A stretch of DNA of 64,000 nt from Halomontanus rarus. Lineage in GTDB: Archaea > Halobacteriota > Halobacteria > Halobacteriales > Natrialbaceae. The position numbers were made by a program, and so were the translations under genes. The DNA lies in the NCBI RefSeq assembly GCF_029338335.1, contig NZ_CP119796.1. One strand, given 5' to 3'. The notes under the pieces were generated by a model, which worked only from the letters and a program-made list of their open reading frames with translations, was not told where the DNA came from and ran no database searches. This document shows, piece by piece, positions 8,557-17,641 of this stretch. The first letter of the stretch is position 1. Each line of letters opens with the position of its first letter.

Positions 8557-8581
8557 TTCAATCGCCGGGAAGTTCGTGTTA

Positions 8582-8614
8582 GAGAACCATAATAATGTAC
8601 GGATCGTGGTTCTC
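8582..8614 (-). promoter_or_regulatory. Dyad over the CPBP gene promoter
   Basis: A perfect 8-bp inverted repeat, GAGAACCA (8582-8589) and TGGTTCTC (8607-8614) with a 17-bp spacer, encloses the AT-rich ATAATAAT (8589-8596). On the minus strand that core is a plausible TATA element about 35-40 bp before the CPBP start codon. The geometry fits an operator for a dimeric regulator. Confidence 0.4.
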
Positions 8615-8914
8615 GATTACATCACTCACCGCTCCGTACTCGGTGCGCTTTCAGACTCTAGTACCAACTGATACGATTCGTACACCCGTCGCACAGTCCG
8701 CGAGTTTCGTTCACCGCGCTCCGAACCGTGCTCCTGTCTGCGAGCAGGTGTCAGTGACGGTCAGTAGCCTACTATAGATGCTGGATGGTGTGACGTCAGC
8801 GGTATCATACCGCTCAGTATCGGTCGATTCAGGACGGAGGCGTCTCGAGGTGCCGGGGCCGAGGCCGAGGACGAGGACGAGAACGTGTCTCTCGTCCCGG
8901 AAAAGCCGGTTGCC
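8615..8914. other. Gene-free spacer with adjacent palindromes
   Basis: No convincing gene is visible on either strand between the CPBP promoter and the gatE stop codon. Two palindromes abut: TGACGTCA (8791-8798) and AGCGGTATCATACCGCT (8798-8814). As RNA, the second would form a 7-bp stem with a TCA loop, roughly 100 nt beyond the gatE stop, so it might mark the end of that transcript. A short purine-rich run follows at 8860-8885. Confidence 0.5.
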
Positions 8915-10783
8915 CTACGCTCGCTGTTGAATCTCTTCGCGCAACAACTTACTGACGAGGTCGCCGTCGGCCTTGCCGCGCAACGCCCCCATACACTCGC
9001 CCATCAGTCCGGAGAACGCCTGCATTCCCTCCTCCTCGACTTGCGATTCGTTTCGCTCGACGACCTCGAGAACGGCCTGGCGCACCTCGTCTTCGGCCGC
9101 GGAACCGAGCCCGGCGGCCTCGGCAGCCTCCTCGGCGGACCGACTCGGGTCGTTCGCGAGCGCCGAGAGCAGGTCCGGAATTCCCTCGTTCGGGAGTTCG
9201 CCGGCGCTGGCCATCCCGAGCACCTGCTCGAAGTGGGTCGCCGTGAGGGTCTCGACGGGGACGTCGTCCCGACGGAGTTCGGTAACCGTCGACTCGAGCG
9301 TCGAGGCAGCGAGCGTCGGATCGACGCCGTCGGCGACGAGATCCTCGAAGAGCGGCATGAACTTCCCGTAGGCGACTTGCTCGGCCAGTCCCGCGTCGAG
9401 GTCGTACTCGGCCTGATAGCGCTCGACCTTTTCGGTGAGCAGTTCGGGCTCGGCCACCTCGCTCGGGTCCGGTTCGACCGGCGGGACGTCCGTTTCGGGG
9501 TACATCCGCGCGGCCCCGGGAAGCGGCCGCAGGTACCGGGTCGTCCCGTCGTCGTTCGCGCCGCGGGTCTCCTCGGGGACGCCCTCGAGCGCCGTCCGGG
9601 CGCGCTCCGCGACGGCCTCGATCGACGACGCCGCGACGTCGGTCGCGGCGGCGACGATAGCGACGGCGTCGTCCTCGGTCGCCCCCACCGCGTCACGAAG
9701 CGCGTCGACTTCCTCGCTCGTGACGCCGTAGGCCGGCAACTCGTCGGTGTGGAAGATGCCGCCCGCTCCGTGGCGCTTGGCGTGATCGGAGAACTCCGTG
9801 CCGAGTCGGCGGTCGGGTGCGATCTCCCGGCCGACGATGCCGTCGAAACCCGAAAGCGGGACGGCCATCACGGAGCCGCCACCGTCGAGGGCACCGCCGA
9901 TCACGCCGCTGTCGGTGTCGGCGAAGACATCGGTGACCTCCTGTGGATCGCCGACGGCGGCGTCGCGGGCCTCGAGCTCGTCTCGAATTTCGACGAGTTC
10001 GGTCTGACGGCCGACCTCCGTGCGGACGATGTCGTCGATGTCGTCGAGACTCTGAACGCCCTTGATCTCGACGCGGGCGCCCTCGGCGATCGAGACGTTG
10101 ACGTCCTGGCGGATGGTGCCGAGTCCGCGCTTTACTTTACCGGTCGAGCGCAGCAGCATGCCGATCCGGGCCGCGGCGTCTCGAGCCTGTTCGGGAGAGC
10201 GGATGTCCGGGCTCGTCCCGATCTCGACGAGCGGGATTCCGAGCCGATCGAGGCTGTACCGGACGCCGTCGTCGGTCTCTTCGACGCGCTGGGCGCTCTC
10301 TTCTTCCAGCAGGAGGTCCTCGATTCCGACGGGCCCCGCCTCCGTTCGAATCTCGCCGTCGGTCGCGATCAGCGTCGATCGCTGGAAGCCCGAGGTGTTC
10401 GAGCCGTCGACGACGAGCTTGCGCATGACGTTGGCCTGATCGACCGGCGACATCTCCATCAGCTGGGCGATCTCGAGGACCGTCTCGAGCGCTTCGTCGT
10501 CGAGTCGGTGCGGCGGTTCGTCGTCTTCCTCGACGAGGCAGGTGGTGTCGTAGGCGAGGTACTCGAACTCGCGGTCGACTTTGCTCTCTTCTAAGGCCGC
10601 GTCGTCGATCTCGCCGAGTTCGCTCCGCGTGGGGTGGAGATAGCGGGTGAACCGGCGGGTCGACGCGTCCGGATCGCGCAACTCGGTGGGACAGTTACAG
10701 AACAGCTTCGTCGCCGTGTCGAGTTGCTGGTGGATCTCCAGTCCGGCGACGAGTCCGAGGTCCTCGTAGTCGTACTCGGTCAT
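8915..10783 (-). CDS. gatE: Glu-tRNA(Gln) amidotransferase subunit E
   Basis: This 622-residue protein is the archaeal GatE subunit. With GatD it converts misacylated Glu-tRNA(Gln) to Gln-tRNA(Gln), the archaeal route to glutamine decoding. The N-terminal GatB/E catalytic part shows LVAGLEIHQQLDT near residues 10-22 and FCNCP near residues 26-30. An AspRS-like GAD insertion is followed by a YqeY-like C-terminal tail (SGLMGECMGALRGKADG) that contacts tRNA. The length fits GatE. The ATG at 10783 is supported by a TTTTTTAC box about 29 nt upstream. gatD is not in the window. Confidence 0.95.
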   Translation of the reverse strand: MTEYDYEDLGLVAGLEIHQQLDTATKLFCNCPTELRDPDASTRRFTRYLHPTRSELGEIDDAALEESKVDREFEYLAYDTTCLVEEDDEPPHRLDDEALETVLEIAQLMEMSPVDQANVMRKLVVDGSNTSGFQRSTLIATDGEIRTEAGPVGIEDLLLEEESAQRVEETDDGVRYSLDRLGIPLVEIGTSPDIRSPEQARDAAARIGMLLRSTGKVKRGLGTIRQDVNVSIAEGARVEIKGVQSLDDIDDIVRTEVGRQTELVEIRDELEARDAAVGDPQEVTDVFADTDSGVIGGALDGGGSVMAVPLSGFDGIVGREIAPDRRLGTEFSDHAKRHGAGGIFHTDELPAYGVTSEEVDALRDAVGATEDDAVAIVAAATDVAASSIEAVAERARTALEGVPEETRGANDDGTTRYLRPLPGAARMYPETDVPPVEPDPSEVAEPELLTEKVERYQAEYDLDAGLAEQVAYGKFMPLFEDLVADGVDPTLAASTLESTVTELRRDDVPVETLTATHFEQVLGMASAGELPNEGIPDLLSALANDPSRSAEEAAEAAGLGSAAEDEVRQAVLEVVERNESQVEEEGMQAFSGLMGECMGALRGKADGDLVSKLLREEIQQRA

Positions 10784-10862
10784 TGGTTGTGGACTGCTCG
10801 GAGGCGGAGGGGTAAAAAACCGTTCAGTCCGGGCCGACTGTGTGGCTGTCGGTCGACGACGG

Positions 10863-12701
10863 TCACCGCGAGTCCGACGAGTCCCGGCCGTCGGTTCGGT
10901 CTCGCTCGGCTTCGGACTGGGGCCGGTCTCGAGTCCCGTTCGTCTCGTCTTCGTCCTTGTCCGATGGTTCAGTCGGGGGCTCTTCACGGCTTCCGGGTCC
11001 GTCATTTATCGACTCACGGTCGTCGAGTCCGTCGGTATCGAATCCGTCAGTATCGGGTTCCGGATCGTCGTTTCCACCGACACCGACATCGACATCGACA
11101 CCGGCCTCGTCACCGTCGAACCATCGATCGAACTGTCGCCGACGCTTGCGCTCGATCAGTCGCTCTTGTAGTTGTTCGTTGAGACCGCGCTGAACCTCGA
11201 GCGCGCGTGTGACGTCGATATCGTAGGCGGTCGCGGCGCGGCCGAAAAAGGCCGCCGAACTCGCCGTGTCCGCGGTGACACTCGCCAACCGGCGGCGGCG
11301 CTGGAAGACCGTCTGCTGGTAGACCACCGACTGGACGCGATAGTAGGGGACGATCTTCGTCGTCCGACGCCAGAACCCCGTTCGTGCGAAGAAGTACCGA
11401 TCGCCGAACTGGAAGCCGCGGTTGGCCCACTTCAGGTGGGCCGCGACGGGAACGACGAACAACAGCGCGGCGAACGCGTGCCAGTCCTCGACGACCTCGG
11501 TGTAGGTCGCGAGCAGGTAGCCGACGCCCATGACCAGACAGAGCACGCCGATGTAGCGGAACGCGTACCGCTCTCGCGCTCGCAGCGGCGCCCGCTCTAA
11601 GTCCTCTCGCCCGAAGGGCTCGATCGAGCGAGCCAGCCGACGGACCCGTCCGCGTTCGGCCAGCGGAATCGCCGACTCCGTCCCTCGAGACCCGGATCCG
11701 GACTGGCCGGGCGCGTAGCCGGCGGTCTCGACGGCCAGCGCGCCGTAGCCGAACCACCGGAAGGGGATCGACTCCTCGATCGTCAGCGTCTGGACTTTCT
11801 CGAGGGGAATCGTCCCGCTGTAGCGCTGGAGGAGCCCCCGCTCGTAGTGCAGTTCGTCGCCGACGCGAGTGAGCCGGAAGCCGTAGTAGCGGCTGAACGT
11901 GAGGGCCGCACTGAGGAGCCAGGCCGCGAGCAGGAAGATGAGGACCGCCCACGCGAGCGCGATCAGGCCGGTACCCGGTAGGTCTGCCTCGAGAAGGTCG
12001 ATCGGCACGAGCGTGGTCGGGTCGAATCCGCTGGCGAAAGAGAGCGCGACCGTTGCGAGCGCGCTGGCGCCGGGATCGATCGTGAACACGCTCAACACGG
12101 CGAGTTCGTTCGGTCGGATCTCGAACAGCAGTTCGTCCTCGCCGGGGCGGGTGTCTCCCGGTTCTGACGTCGACGCTGGGTCGCCGGTCGCTTCCCGGTG
12201 GCCGGTGGACGAGAGCGACTCGGAATCCGAGCGTGAGCGCGCCCGCGACTGTGATCGAGACCGCGACTCGGACCCGTTTCGCAACTGGCGCTGAAGCCGA
12301 CTCGCTTCGGCTTCGTCGACGTACTGGAGGGTGATTTCGGTTTCACCGCCGCCGGCCGTCTCGACGTGAACCGCGGCGATTCCGAGCGCGCGCTGAAGCA
12401 CGTTCTGTCGGACGTCGACGTTCTGGATCCGACGGATCGGGACTTCGCGGTCGCGCCTCGAGATGACCCCCGAGGCGACGTCGAACGTATCGGGCGTGAC
12501 TTCGTATCGGAAGCGCTTGTAGTAGGCGAACTCGTAAGCGATCCCGAGGACGATCCCGGCGACGACCATCGCCCCGATGACGAGCAGATTGGCGCCGGCG
12601 CCGCCAGGAGAGGCGACGATCCCGACGAAGAAAAACAGCGAGCCGGTGCTCAGACTGCGCGAGAGCGACCGGTACGGGACCGACATCGGGTGGAGTTTCA
12701 T
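10863..12701 (-). CDS. Membrane PH-domain protein, YdbT-like (copy A)
   Basis: This 612-residue membrane protein carries three bacterial PH (bPH_2, formerly DUF304) repeats between paired transmembrane helices. Each repeat has the family x-P-x-x-x-x-Q motif: EVPIRRIQNVDVRQ near residues 85-98, TIPLEKVQTLT in the middle, and IVPYYRVQSVVYQQ towards the end. Ser/Arg/Asp-rich linkers separate the first two, and an acidic disordered tail ends the protein. The gene overlaps the preceding small PH-domain gene by 4 bp (ATGA). In Bacillus the related ydbST pair adds resistance to membrane-active antimicrobials; any such role here is inference. A paralogous pair lies at 16001-18092. Confidence 0.87.
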   Translation of the reverse strand: MKLHPMSVPYRSLSRSLSTGSLFFFVGIVASPGGAGANLLVIGAMVVAGIVLGIAYEFAYYKRFRYEVTPDTFDVASGVISRRDREVPIRRIQNVDVRQNVLQRALGIAAVHVETAGGGETEITLQYVDEAEASRLQRQLRNGSESRSRSQSRARSRSDSESLSSTGHREATGDPASTSEPGDTRPGEDELLFEIRPNELAVLSVFTIDPGASALATVALSFASGFDPTTLVPIDLLEADLPGTGLIALAWAVLIFLLAAWLLSAALTFSRYYGFRLTRVGDELHYERGLLQRYSGTIPLEKVQTLTIEESIPFRWFGYGALAVETAGYAPGQSGSGSRGTESAIPLAERGRVRRLARSIEPFGREDLERAPLRARERYAFRYIGVLCLVMGVGYLLATYTEVVEDWHAFAALLFVVPVAAHLKWANRGFQFGDRYFFARTGFWRRTTKIVPYYRVQSVVYQQTVFQRRRRLASVTADTASSAAFFGRAATAYDIDVTRALEVQRGLNEQLQERLIERKRRRQFDRWFDGDEAGVDVDVGVGGNDDPEPDTDGFDTDGLDDRESINDGPGSREEPPTEPSDKDEDETNGTRDRPQSEAERDRTDGRDSSDSR

Positions 12702-13186
12702 ACGGCGTCTTCACCTTCGCTCTCGATCGCGAGCCGGCGCAGTTCCTCGCGCAGTTCCTCGGCACGCTCGGGGGTCAACCCGGGGATCGCGACGTCCGCA
12801 CTTCGCGATCCGGCGGTGTAGACCACGATCGTCGCGAGTCCGACCGACCGCTCGATCGGCCCTCGCTGGGAGTCGACGTGCTGGACGCGAACGAACGGGA
12901 CGACGGTCTTCACTCGAGTGAGGACACCGCGTTCGATGTACAGCGAGTCCGCTCGCACCTCGAATCGCCAGACACTGTAGCGAAGCCAGGCGATGACGAC
13001 CCGATAGATGAGGACCGCGATGGCCAGCGCGAGCGCCCCCCGGACGAGCAGCGAGTCGTCGATCGCGACGTCGGTCCCCCGTGTGAACGCCAGCGCCCCA
13101 CCGACGACGAGCGCGCCGAAGACCGCAGACCGGACGACCGCCAGTAGCACCCAGACGGGCCGCACCCGCGGGTTGAGCCGTTCCAT
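12698..13186 (-). CDS. Membrane PH-domain protein, YdbS-like (copy A)
   Basis: This 162-residue protein has two N-terminal transmembrane helices (about residues 13-35 and 47-68) followed by one bPH_2 domain. The domain shows YIERGVLTRVKTVVPFVRVQ and a following YTAGSRSADVAIPGL segment. It is the first gene of a two-gene operon with the large PH-domain protein, which it overlaps by 4 bp. The start at 13186 is preferred because the residues of longer versions are atypical and the start matches its paralogue at 17631-18092 (both begin Met-Glu and continue into a hydrophobic helix). Membrane complex formation between the two proteins is likely but unproven. Confidence 0.87.
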   Translation of the reverse strand: MERLNPRVRPVWVLLAVVRSAVFGALVVGGALAFTRGTDVAIDDSLLVRGALALAIAVLIYRVVIAWLRYSVWRFEVRADSLYIERGVLTRVKTVVPFVRVQHVDSQRGPIERSVGLATIVVYTAGSRSADVAIPGLTPERAEELREELRRLAIESEGEDAV

Positions 13187-13253
13187 GGCTCTCGAGACGA
13201 CAGGATCGGGAATAAAAGGTGGGATTCCGGTTTCCGAGGGCGGTTTCAACCAC

Positions 13254-13724
13254 CTAGACGATCCCGTGGCGTCTAAAGAACGACACCTGTCTGTACATCC
13301 GACAGCCGAGACAGATTCCAGTTACGGCGCCGAGTGCCGCGAGGAGACCCACGACTGCGGCGACAGCGAACCCGGGGAGGGAATAGCCGCCGAGGAGGAA
13401 CCCGCTCGCGACGACGGTTCCGATCGCCCCGAGCAGTTTCGCGAACCGATGGGGTGGCGCGGGTTCGCGTTCTGACGGGTTCCCGACGATCGGAATCAGG
13501 AGGTGTCGCCAGACGAGTGCGTAGGGATCGACCCGCCAGCGCGAGAGGACGGCGACACCGAGGACGAGGGCTACCGCGTAGACCAACGCCGGGCGCTGGG
13601 TTCCGACACCGGCGAGCGAGAGCGTCGCCGTCGCTCCCTGTCCGAACCGCGGTGCTCGAGGGTCGACGAGCGACGACTCGCCCGAACTCGAGGAGTTGGG
13701 TGAGTGCTGTGTCTGTGTCGCCAT
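13254..13724 (-). CDS. DUF4395 membrane protein
   Basis: This 156-residue protein matches DUF4395. It carries the VDPRAPRFGQGATA motif near residues 20-33, followed by about four hydrophobic segments and a C-terminal GICLGCRMYRQV segment. DUF4395 proteins are membrane proteins of unknown function, and homologues are often found near redox or thiol genes. The cysteine pair (CLGC) near residues 138-141 could be redox active. It is transcribed in the same direction as the PH-domain operon downstream, about 68 bp away. The start was kept because the Ser-rich N-terminus precedes the conserved motif directly. Confidence 0.82.
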   Translation of the reverse strand: MATQTQHSPNSSSSGESSLVDPRAPRFGQGATATLSLAGVGTQRPALVYAVALVLGVAVLSRWRVDPYALVWRHLLIPIVGNPSEREPAPPHRFAKLLGAIGTVVASGFLLGGYSLPGFAVAAVVGLLAALGAVTGICLGCRMYRQVSFFRRHGIV

Positions 13725-13835
13725 ACCAAAACGAGACGGCCGAGTGTCATTGGACTGTCGCCGGAATCAGCAGTGTCGACGACAGTACCGACCTGTCGTA
13801 GCGCAGAATGTAGATCCCTCCCCCTCCAAAGCCCG

Positions 13836-14069
13836 CTAGTGCTGTGCCGTCCGGACGTCCGTGACGTTGAAGAGGTCCTCCGTCAGTCCCTCCCCGTCGC
13901 AGTCCGCGTTCGGGCACTCGTAGTGCCACCCGTCCTGGGTCGCGTCGCGCTCTCGGAACCGGTCTCCACAGACCTGGCAGAATAGTTGTCCTTTCTTACA
14001 CGAATCTCGGTGCAACTCGAGGGCAAGTTCAGTCTGGAACGACTGATTACAGTTACGACAGGTGTGCAT
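13836..14069 (-). CDS. Small zinc-finger protein, HVO_2901-like
   Basis: This 77-residue protein holds two zinc sites. The first is a C2HC-like finger, CRNCNQSF near residues 4-11 with HRDSC near residues 20-24. The second is a ribbon with FCQVCGDRF near residues 30-38 and ECPNADC near residues 51-57. Haloarchaea encode many small zinc-finger proteins of this kind, some affecting biofilm, swarming or stress responses. The match to the HVO_2901 family is from memory of its pattern and is tentative. It is a free-standing gene with a long gene-poor upstream region. Confidence 0.78.
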   Translation of the reverse strand: MHTCRNCNQSFQTELALELHRDSCKKGQLFCQVCGDRFRERDATQDGWHYECPNADCDGEGLTEDLFNVTDVRTAQH

Positions 14070-14567
14070 ATTTCGTCAGACGATAGCCTCAGTAAAAACT
14101 GCTTGGGTTCTTTTATTACGTTCTAAATCGTCCTGATTCGGCTCCACTGTTCCGATTTAGCGCGAACGGGTCGGGAAGAAAGACTGGTGAAATATGTGAA
14201 CTACTCGCACTCGAGTAGTCGGTGTTCTGTGAAGTCCATGAGGCACTCCCAGTCACGTGTGAGAGTGTCAATCACGGCCCCGGGAACTATGTCACATCCC
14301 GGATGATTTCCGCTGTAGACCGGCTGGATTGGAGTTCGAGACTGCAACGACGACAGTCCGCGTGTTCGATATGGGTTCGTCCAAAGAACTCGCTTCGCTC
14401 GAGTGGTCTCGTTGCAGACGCCGGAGAGGGCAACCGAACAGAAAACCGTGCAAATCCGGCCTGCTCGAGTCCGTCCGCAACCGCTTCGTCTCCGGTTCGT
14501 CGCCGACTACCGACGGAAACCGGGCGACGGTTTCGAGTTCGATCACCCGACTGGAACGGTACCGTTA
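14070..14567. other. Gene-poor spacer, possible gene remnant
   Basis: This stretch lies between the zinc-finger gene start and the fumC stop codon. On the minus strand a frame without stops runs from about 14507 to a TAG at 14201-14203. Its last 25 or so codons look protein-like (TRDWECLMDFTEHRLLECE), but there is no plausible start or promoter. It may be the decayed end of a lost gene or chance. The part at 14070-14200 is AT-richer and probably holds the zinc-finger gene promoter (TTTTTACTG near 14091-14099). Confidence 0.4.
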
Positions 14568-15980
14568 CTAGTCGTCCTGCCCGAGAATGCCGCGTTCGGT
14601 CATCTTTGCCGGATCGAGTACCTCGTCGGCTTCCTCCTCCGAGAGGTAGCCTTTCTCGAGGACGACCGCACGCACGGTTTTTCCCTCTTTGAGAGCGGTC
14701 TTGGCGACCTCGCTGGCCTTGTCGTAGCCGATGTGGACGTTGAGCGACGTCGCCAGCGCCATCGACTGTTCGACCTGCGTCTCGCAGTGCTCGCGGTTGG
14801 CCTCGAGTTTGCGGACGAAGCGATCGGCGAACACCGCACTCGAGTTGGCGATGAGCTCCGCGGACTCGAGGAAGTTGTGCGCGAGGACGGGTTTGTAGAG
14901 GTTGAGGTCGATCTGGCCCTCCGCGGCCCCCGCGGAGACGGCGGCGTCGTTGCCGACGACCTGCTTGTGGACCTGGTTGACGGCTTCGGCGACGACCGGG
15001 TTGATCTTGCCGGGCATGATCGACGAGCCGGGTTGGTTCTCGGGCTGTTCGATCTCGCCGAGTCCGTTGCGGGGACCGGAGGCCAGCAGCCGCAGGTCGT
15101 TGGCGATCTTGTTGAGCGAACCGGCGACGACGCGGAGCGCGCCGTGGGCTTCGGACATGGCGTCGTGGGCGGCCTGGGCTTCGAAGTGGTTGTCGGCTTC
15201 GCGGAACTGGACGCCGGTCTCCTTGGTGATGTACTCGGCGGCGCGGCCGGGGAACTCCTCGTGGGTGTTCAGTCCGGTGCCGACCGCCGTTCCGCCCAGC
15301 GCGAGTTCCGAGAGGTGCTCGCGAACCCTGTCGACGCGGGAGAGGCCCTTCGCGATCTGGGCACGGTAGCCGCCGAACTCCTGGCCCAGCGTCACGGGCG
15401 TCGCGTCTTGCAGGTGCGTTCGTCCCGTCTTGACGATGTCGTCGAACTCCTCCTCTTTCTCCTCGAGCGCCTCGCGGAGCGTGTCGAGCGCCGGGATGAC
15501 GTCCTTCTCGACGGCCTCGAGACTGGCGACGTGCATCGCCGTCGGAACGACGTCGTTGCTCGACTGGCCGTAGTTGACGTGGTCGTTGGGGTGCACAGTT
15601 CGAGACCCGATCTCGCTCCCCATGATCTCGGCGGCGCGATTGGCGATGACCTCGTTCGCGTTCATGTTCGAGGACGTTCCGGAACCGGTCTGGAAGACGT
15701 CGACCGGGAACTGGTCGTCGTGTTCGCCGCCGATGACCTCGTCTGCGGCCTCGACGATCGCGTCGGCGATCTCCTCGTCGACCAGTCCGAGATCGCGGTT
15801 GGCCTGTGCGGCCCCCTTCTTGACGACGCCCAGCGCCCGGACGAACCGGCGGCCGAACGTGATCCCCGAGATGGGGAAGTTCTCGACGGCGCGCTGAGTC
15901 TGTGCGCCCCAGTAGGCGTCCGCCGGAACCTGCATCTCGCCGAGACTGTCCTCCTCGGTGCGGAACTCGTCGTTTGCCAT
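14568..15980 (-). CDS. fumC: Class II fumarate hydratase
   Basis: This 470-residue enzyme catalyses the reversible hydration of fumarate to malate in the citric acid cycle, in the cytoplasm and without an iron-sulfur cluster. The fumarase/aspartase signature GSSIMPGKINPV is present near residues 321-332. The substrate-site motifs TGSGTSSNMNANEV and GRTHLQDATPVTLGQE are also intact. The length is typical. The ATG at 15980 is supported by a CTTTTACC box about 27 nt upstream, which overlaps the end of the next gene. fumC sits between the two PH-domain operons on the same strand with no functional link evident. Confidence 0.96.
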   Translation of the reverse strand: MANDEFRTEEDSLGEMQVPADAYWGAQTQRAVENFPISGITFGRRFVRALGVVKKGAAQANRDLGLVDEEIADAIVEAADEVIGGEHDDQFPVDVFQTGSGTSSNMNANEVIANRAAEIMGSEIGSRTVHPNDHVNYGQSSNDVVPTAMHVASLEAVEKDVIPALDTLREALEEKEEEFDDIVKTGRTHLQDATPVTLGQEFGGYRAQIAKGLSRVDRVREHLSELALGGTAVGTGLNTHEEFPGRAAEYITKETGVQFREADNHFEAQAAHDAMSEAHGALRVVAGSLNKIANDLRLLASGPRNGLGEIEQPENQPGSSIMPGKINPVVAEAVNQVHKQVVGNDAAVSAGAAEGQIDLNLYKPVLAHNFLESAELIANSSAVFADRFVRKLEANREHCETQVEQSMALATSLNVHIGYDKASEVAKTALKEGKTVRAVVLEKGYLSEEEADEVLDPAKMTERGILGQDD

Positions 15981-16000
15981 ACGCGAGGGCTCTCGGCGAG

Positions 16001-17641
16001 TCAGGTAAAAGCCACCGAAACGCCGCCGCCGCCGTCGTCCGAATTCGGCGACTCGGCTCGCTCTCGAAGCGCCGACTGCAACCGCTCGCGGGTAGTCTCG
16101 CGGATCTCCCGTGCGACCTCGTACTCGAGGTCGTAGATCGTCGGCGTCGCCCAGAAGAACGTCCGGGAGCTGGCGGTGTCGACGACCAGCGAGGCGAGTC
16201 CGAGTCGACGCTGGAAGACCGAACGGCGGGTCGAGACCGTCTGGAGGCGGTAGTAGGGGACGACCGTCGTCCGGCGCTTCCAGAAGCCCGACCGGATGAC
16301 GAGGTTCCGATCGCCGACGTAGTAGCCCAGGTTCGCCCAGCGGAGGTGGGCCGCGGGCGGAACGACGAGGAAGGCGACCGCGGCGAGCCACCAGTTCTCG
16401 AGGGCGGTCACCAGCGAGAGCCCGAACGCCCCGGCGACGACGACTCCGGCGACGATCGAGTACCGGCCGAGGTAGCGACGGCGGGCGACCGTCGTCGGCC
16501 GACGGAACGACGGCCGCTCGAGCCCGGAGAGTCGTTCGGCGAAGCCGTACACTCGCCGTTTTCGGGCGAGCGGAATCGCCGACTGACTCCCGCCGCTGCT
16601 GTCGGGTCCGTAGCCGGCCGTCTCGATCCACAGGCCGGCGTAGCCGATCCGTCGCTGGAGGGGATTGTCCGTGACCGTCAGCGACTGGACCTTCTCGAGG
16701 GGGATGCTCCCGCTGTAGCGCTGGAGCAACCCGCGCTCGTAGACGAGATCGTCGCCGGCGCGACCGACCTGAAAGCCGTAGTAGCCGAGGAACGCGTAGA
16801 CGACGCTGAGCAGGTAGGTCACGGCGAGGCCGTTGAAGAGGGAAACCAGACCGAAGACGCCGTACTCGAGGGGGGAGGCGGAGTCGAGGGTCGTCGGGCC
16901 GCCGAGGGGTTCGGCGAGTGACAGCAGGATGCCGAAGGCGGCGTCGTTCGCGAAGAAGAGGAGGAACAGCACGCCCCCGACGGCGGCGAACGAGAACGAG
17001 GTGAACGAGTAGAGGAGCAGTTCCCGCGCGGAGAGTTCGAAGAGGCGCGTCGGTTCGCCGCCCGTCTCGAGTTCCCTGTCGATCGCTTCCGACCCGGTGG
17101 CGTCCGCTTCGAGATCCGCAGTCTCGTCCCCACCGGCACGATCGTGCTCGTTCGAGGACTCCCCTGCCGACCGCTCGGCGGCGGCCGCCGCCGTGAGCCG
17201 ACGAATCTCCCGCCGGAGTCGGTTCGCCTCGTCCTCGCTGACGACGTTCAGTTGCGCTTCGGTCTCGCCGCCGCCGGCGGTCTCGACGGTGACCACGGCC
17301 ACGCCGAGCAGTTGCTGGACGATCCCCTGTCGGACGTCCACGTTCTGGATCCGTCCGAACGGAATCTCCCGCGACCGTCTCGAGAATACGCCCGAGGAGA
17401 GGTCGAACGTGTCCCGGGTGAGTTCGTACTCGAACCGGTAGTAGTACGCGAGGCCGTAGGCGACGCCGACGACCAGTCCGACCGGTGCGAGGTAGATCGA
17501 CCAGGCCGGATCGACCGCGTCGGTGAGACCGGAGAGCATTCCGATCAGGAAGAACGGCATCGACAGCCCGACGACGCCCCGCTGAATCGTGGCCATCACC
17601 GCGCTGAACGGGTGGAGTCGGTTCGTTTCGCTAGACGCCAT
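16001..17641 (-). CDS. Membrane PH-domain protein, YdbT-like (copy B)
   Basis: This 546-residue paralogue of the protein at 10863-12701 has the same layout: paired helices and three bPH_2 repeats with EIPFGRIQNVDVRQ near residues 90-103, SIPLEKVQSLTV in the middle, and VVPYYRLQTVSTRR near the end. Linkers are acidic. Unlike copy A it lacks the long disordered C-terminal tail. Its start overlaps the preceding small PH-domain gene by 11 bp. The two operons probably arose by duplication and now flank fumC. Role at the membrane or in antimicrobial tolerance is inferred only from the Bacillus YdbST family. Confidence 0.87.
   Translation of the reverse strand: MASSETNRLHPFSAVMATIQRGVVGLSMPFFLIGMLSGLTDAVDPAWSIYLAPVGLVVGVAYGLAYYYRFEYELTRDTFDLSSGVFSRRSREIPFGRIQNVDVRQGIVQQLLGVAVVTVETAGGGETEAQLNVVSEDEANRLRREIRRLTAAAAAERSAGESSNEHDRAGGDETADLEADATGSEAIDRELETGGEPTRLFELSARELLLYSFTSFSFAAVGGVLFLLFFANDAAFGILLSLAEPLGGPTTLDSASPLEYGVFGLVSLFNGLAVTYLLSVVYAFLGYYGFQVGRAGDDLVYERGLLQRYSGSIPLEKVQSLTVTDNPLQRRIGYAGLWIETAGYGPDSSGGSQSAIPLARKRRVYGFAERLSGLERPSFRRPTTVARRRYLGRYSIVAGVVVAGAFGLSLVTALENWWLAAVAFLVVPPAAHLRWANLGYYVGDRNLVIRSGFWKRRTTVVPYYRLQTVSTRRSVFQRRLGLASLVVDTASSRTFFWATPTIYDLEYEVAREIRETTRERLQSALRERAESPNSDDGGGGVSVAFT

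Noticed and set aside
8595..8777. 60-codon plus-strand frame
   Set aside because: No promoter, no conserved look and no acidic bias. It starts inside the CPBP upstream dyad.
8885..10594. Long open frame on the plus strand across gatE
   Set aside because: It is the complement of gatE, which has clear GatB/E motifs. In GC-rich haloarchaeal DNA such long opposite frames are common.
14430..14470. tRNA-like T-arm (GTGCAAATCCGG)
   Set aside because: No matching acceptor, D or anticodon arms are found around it, and the T-loop is not canonical.
14403..16136. Long plus-strand frame across fumC
   Set aside because: It lies opposite fumC, whose signature GSSIMPGKINPV is on the minus strand. The plus-strand translation has no family features.
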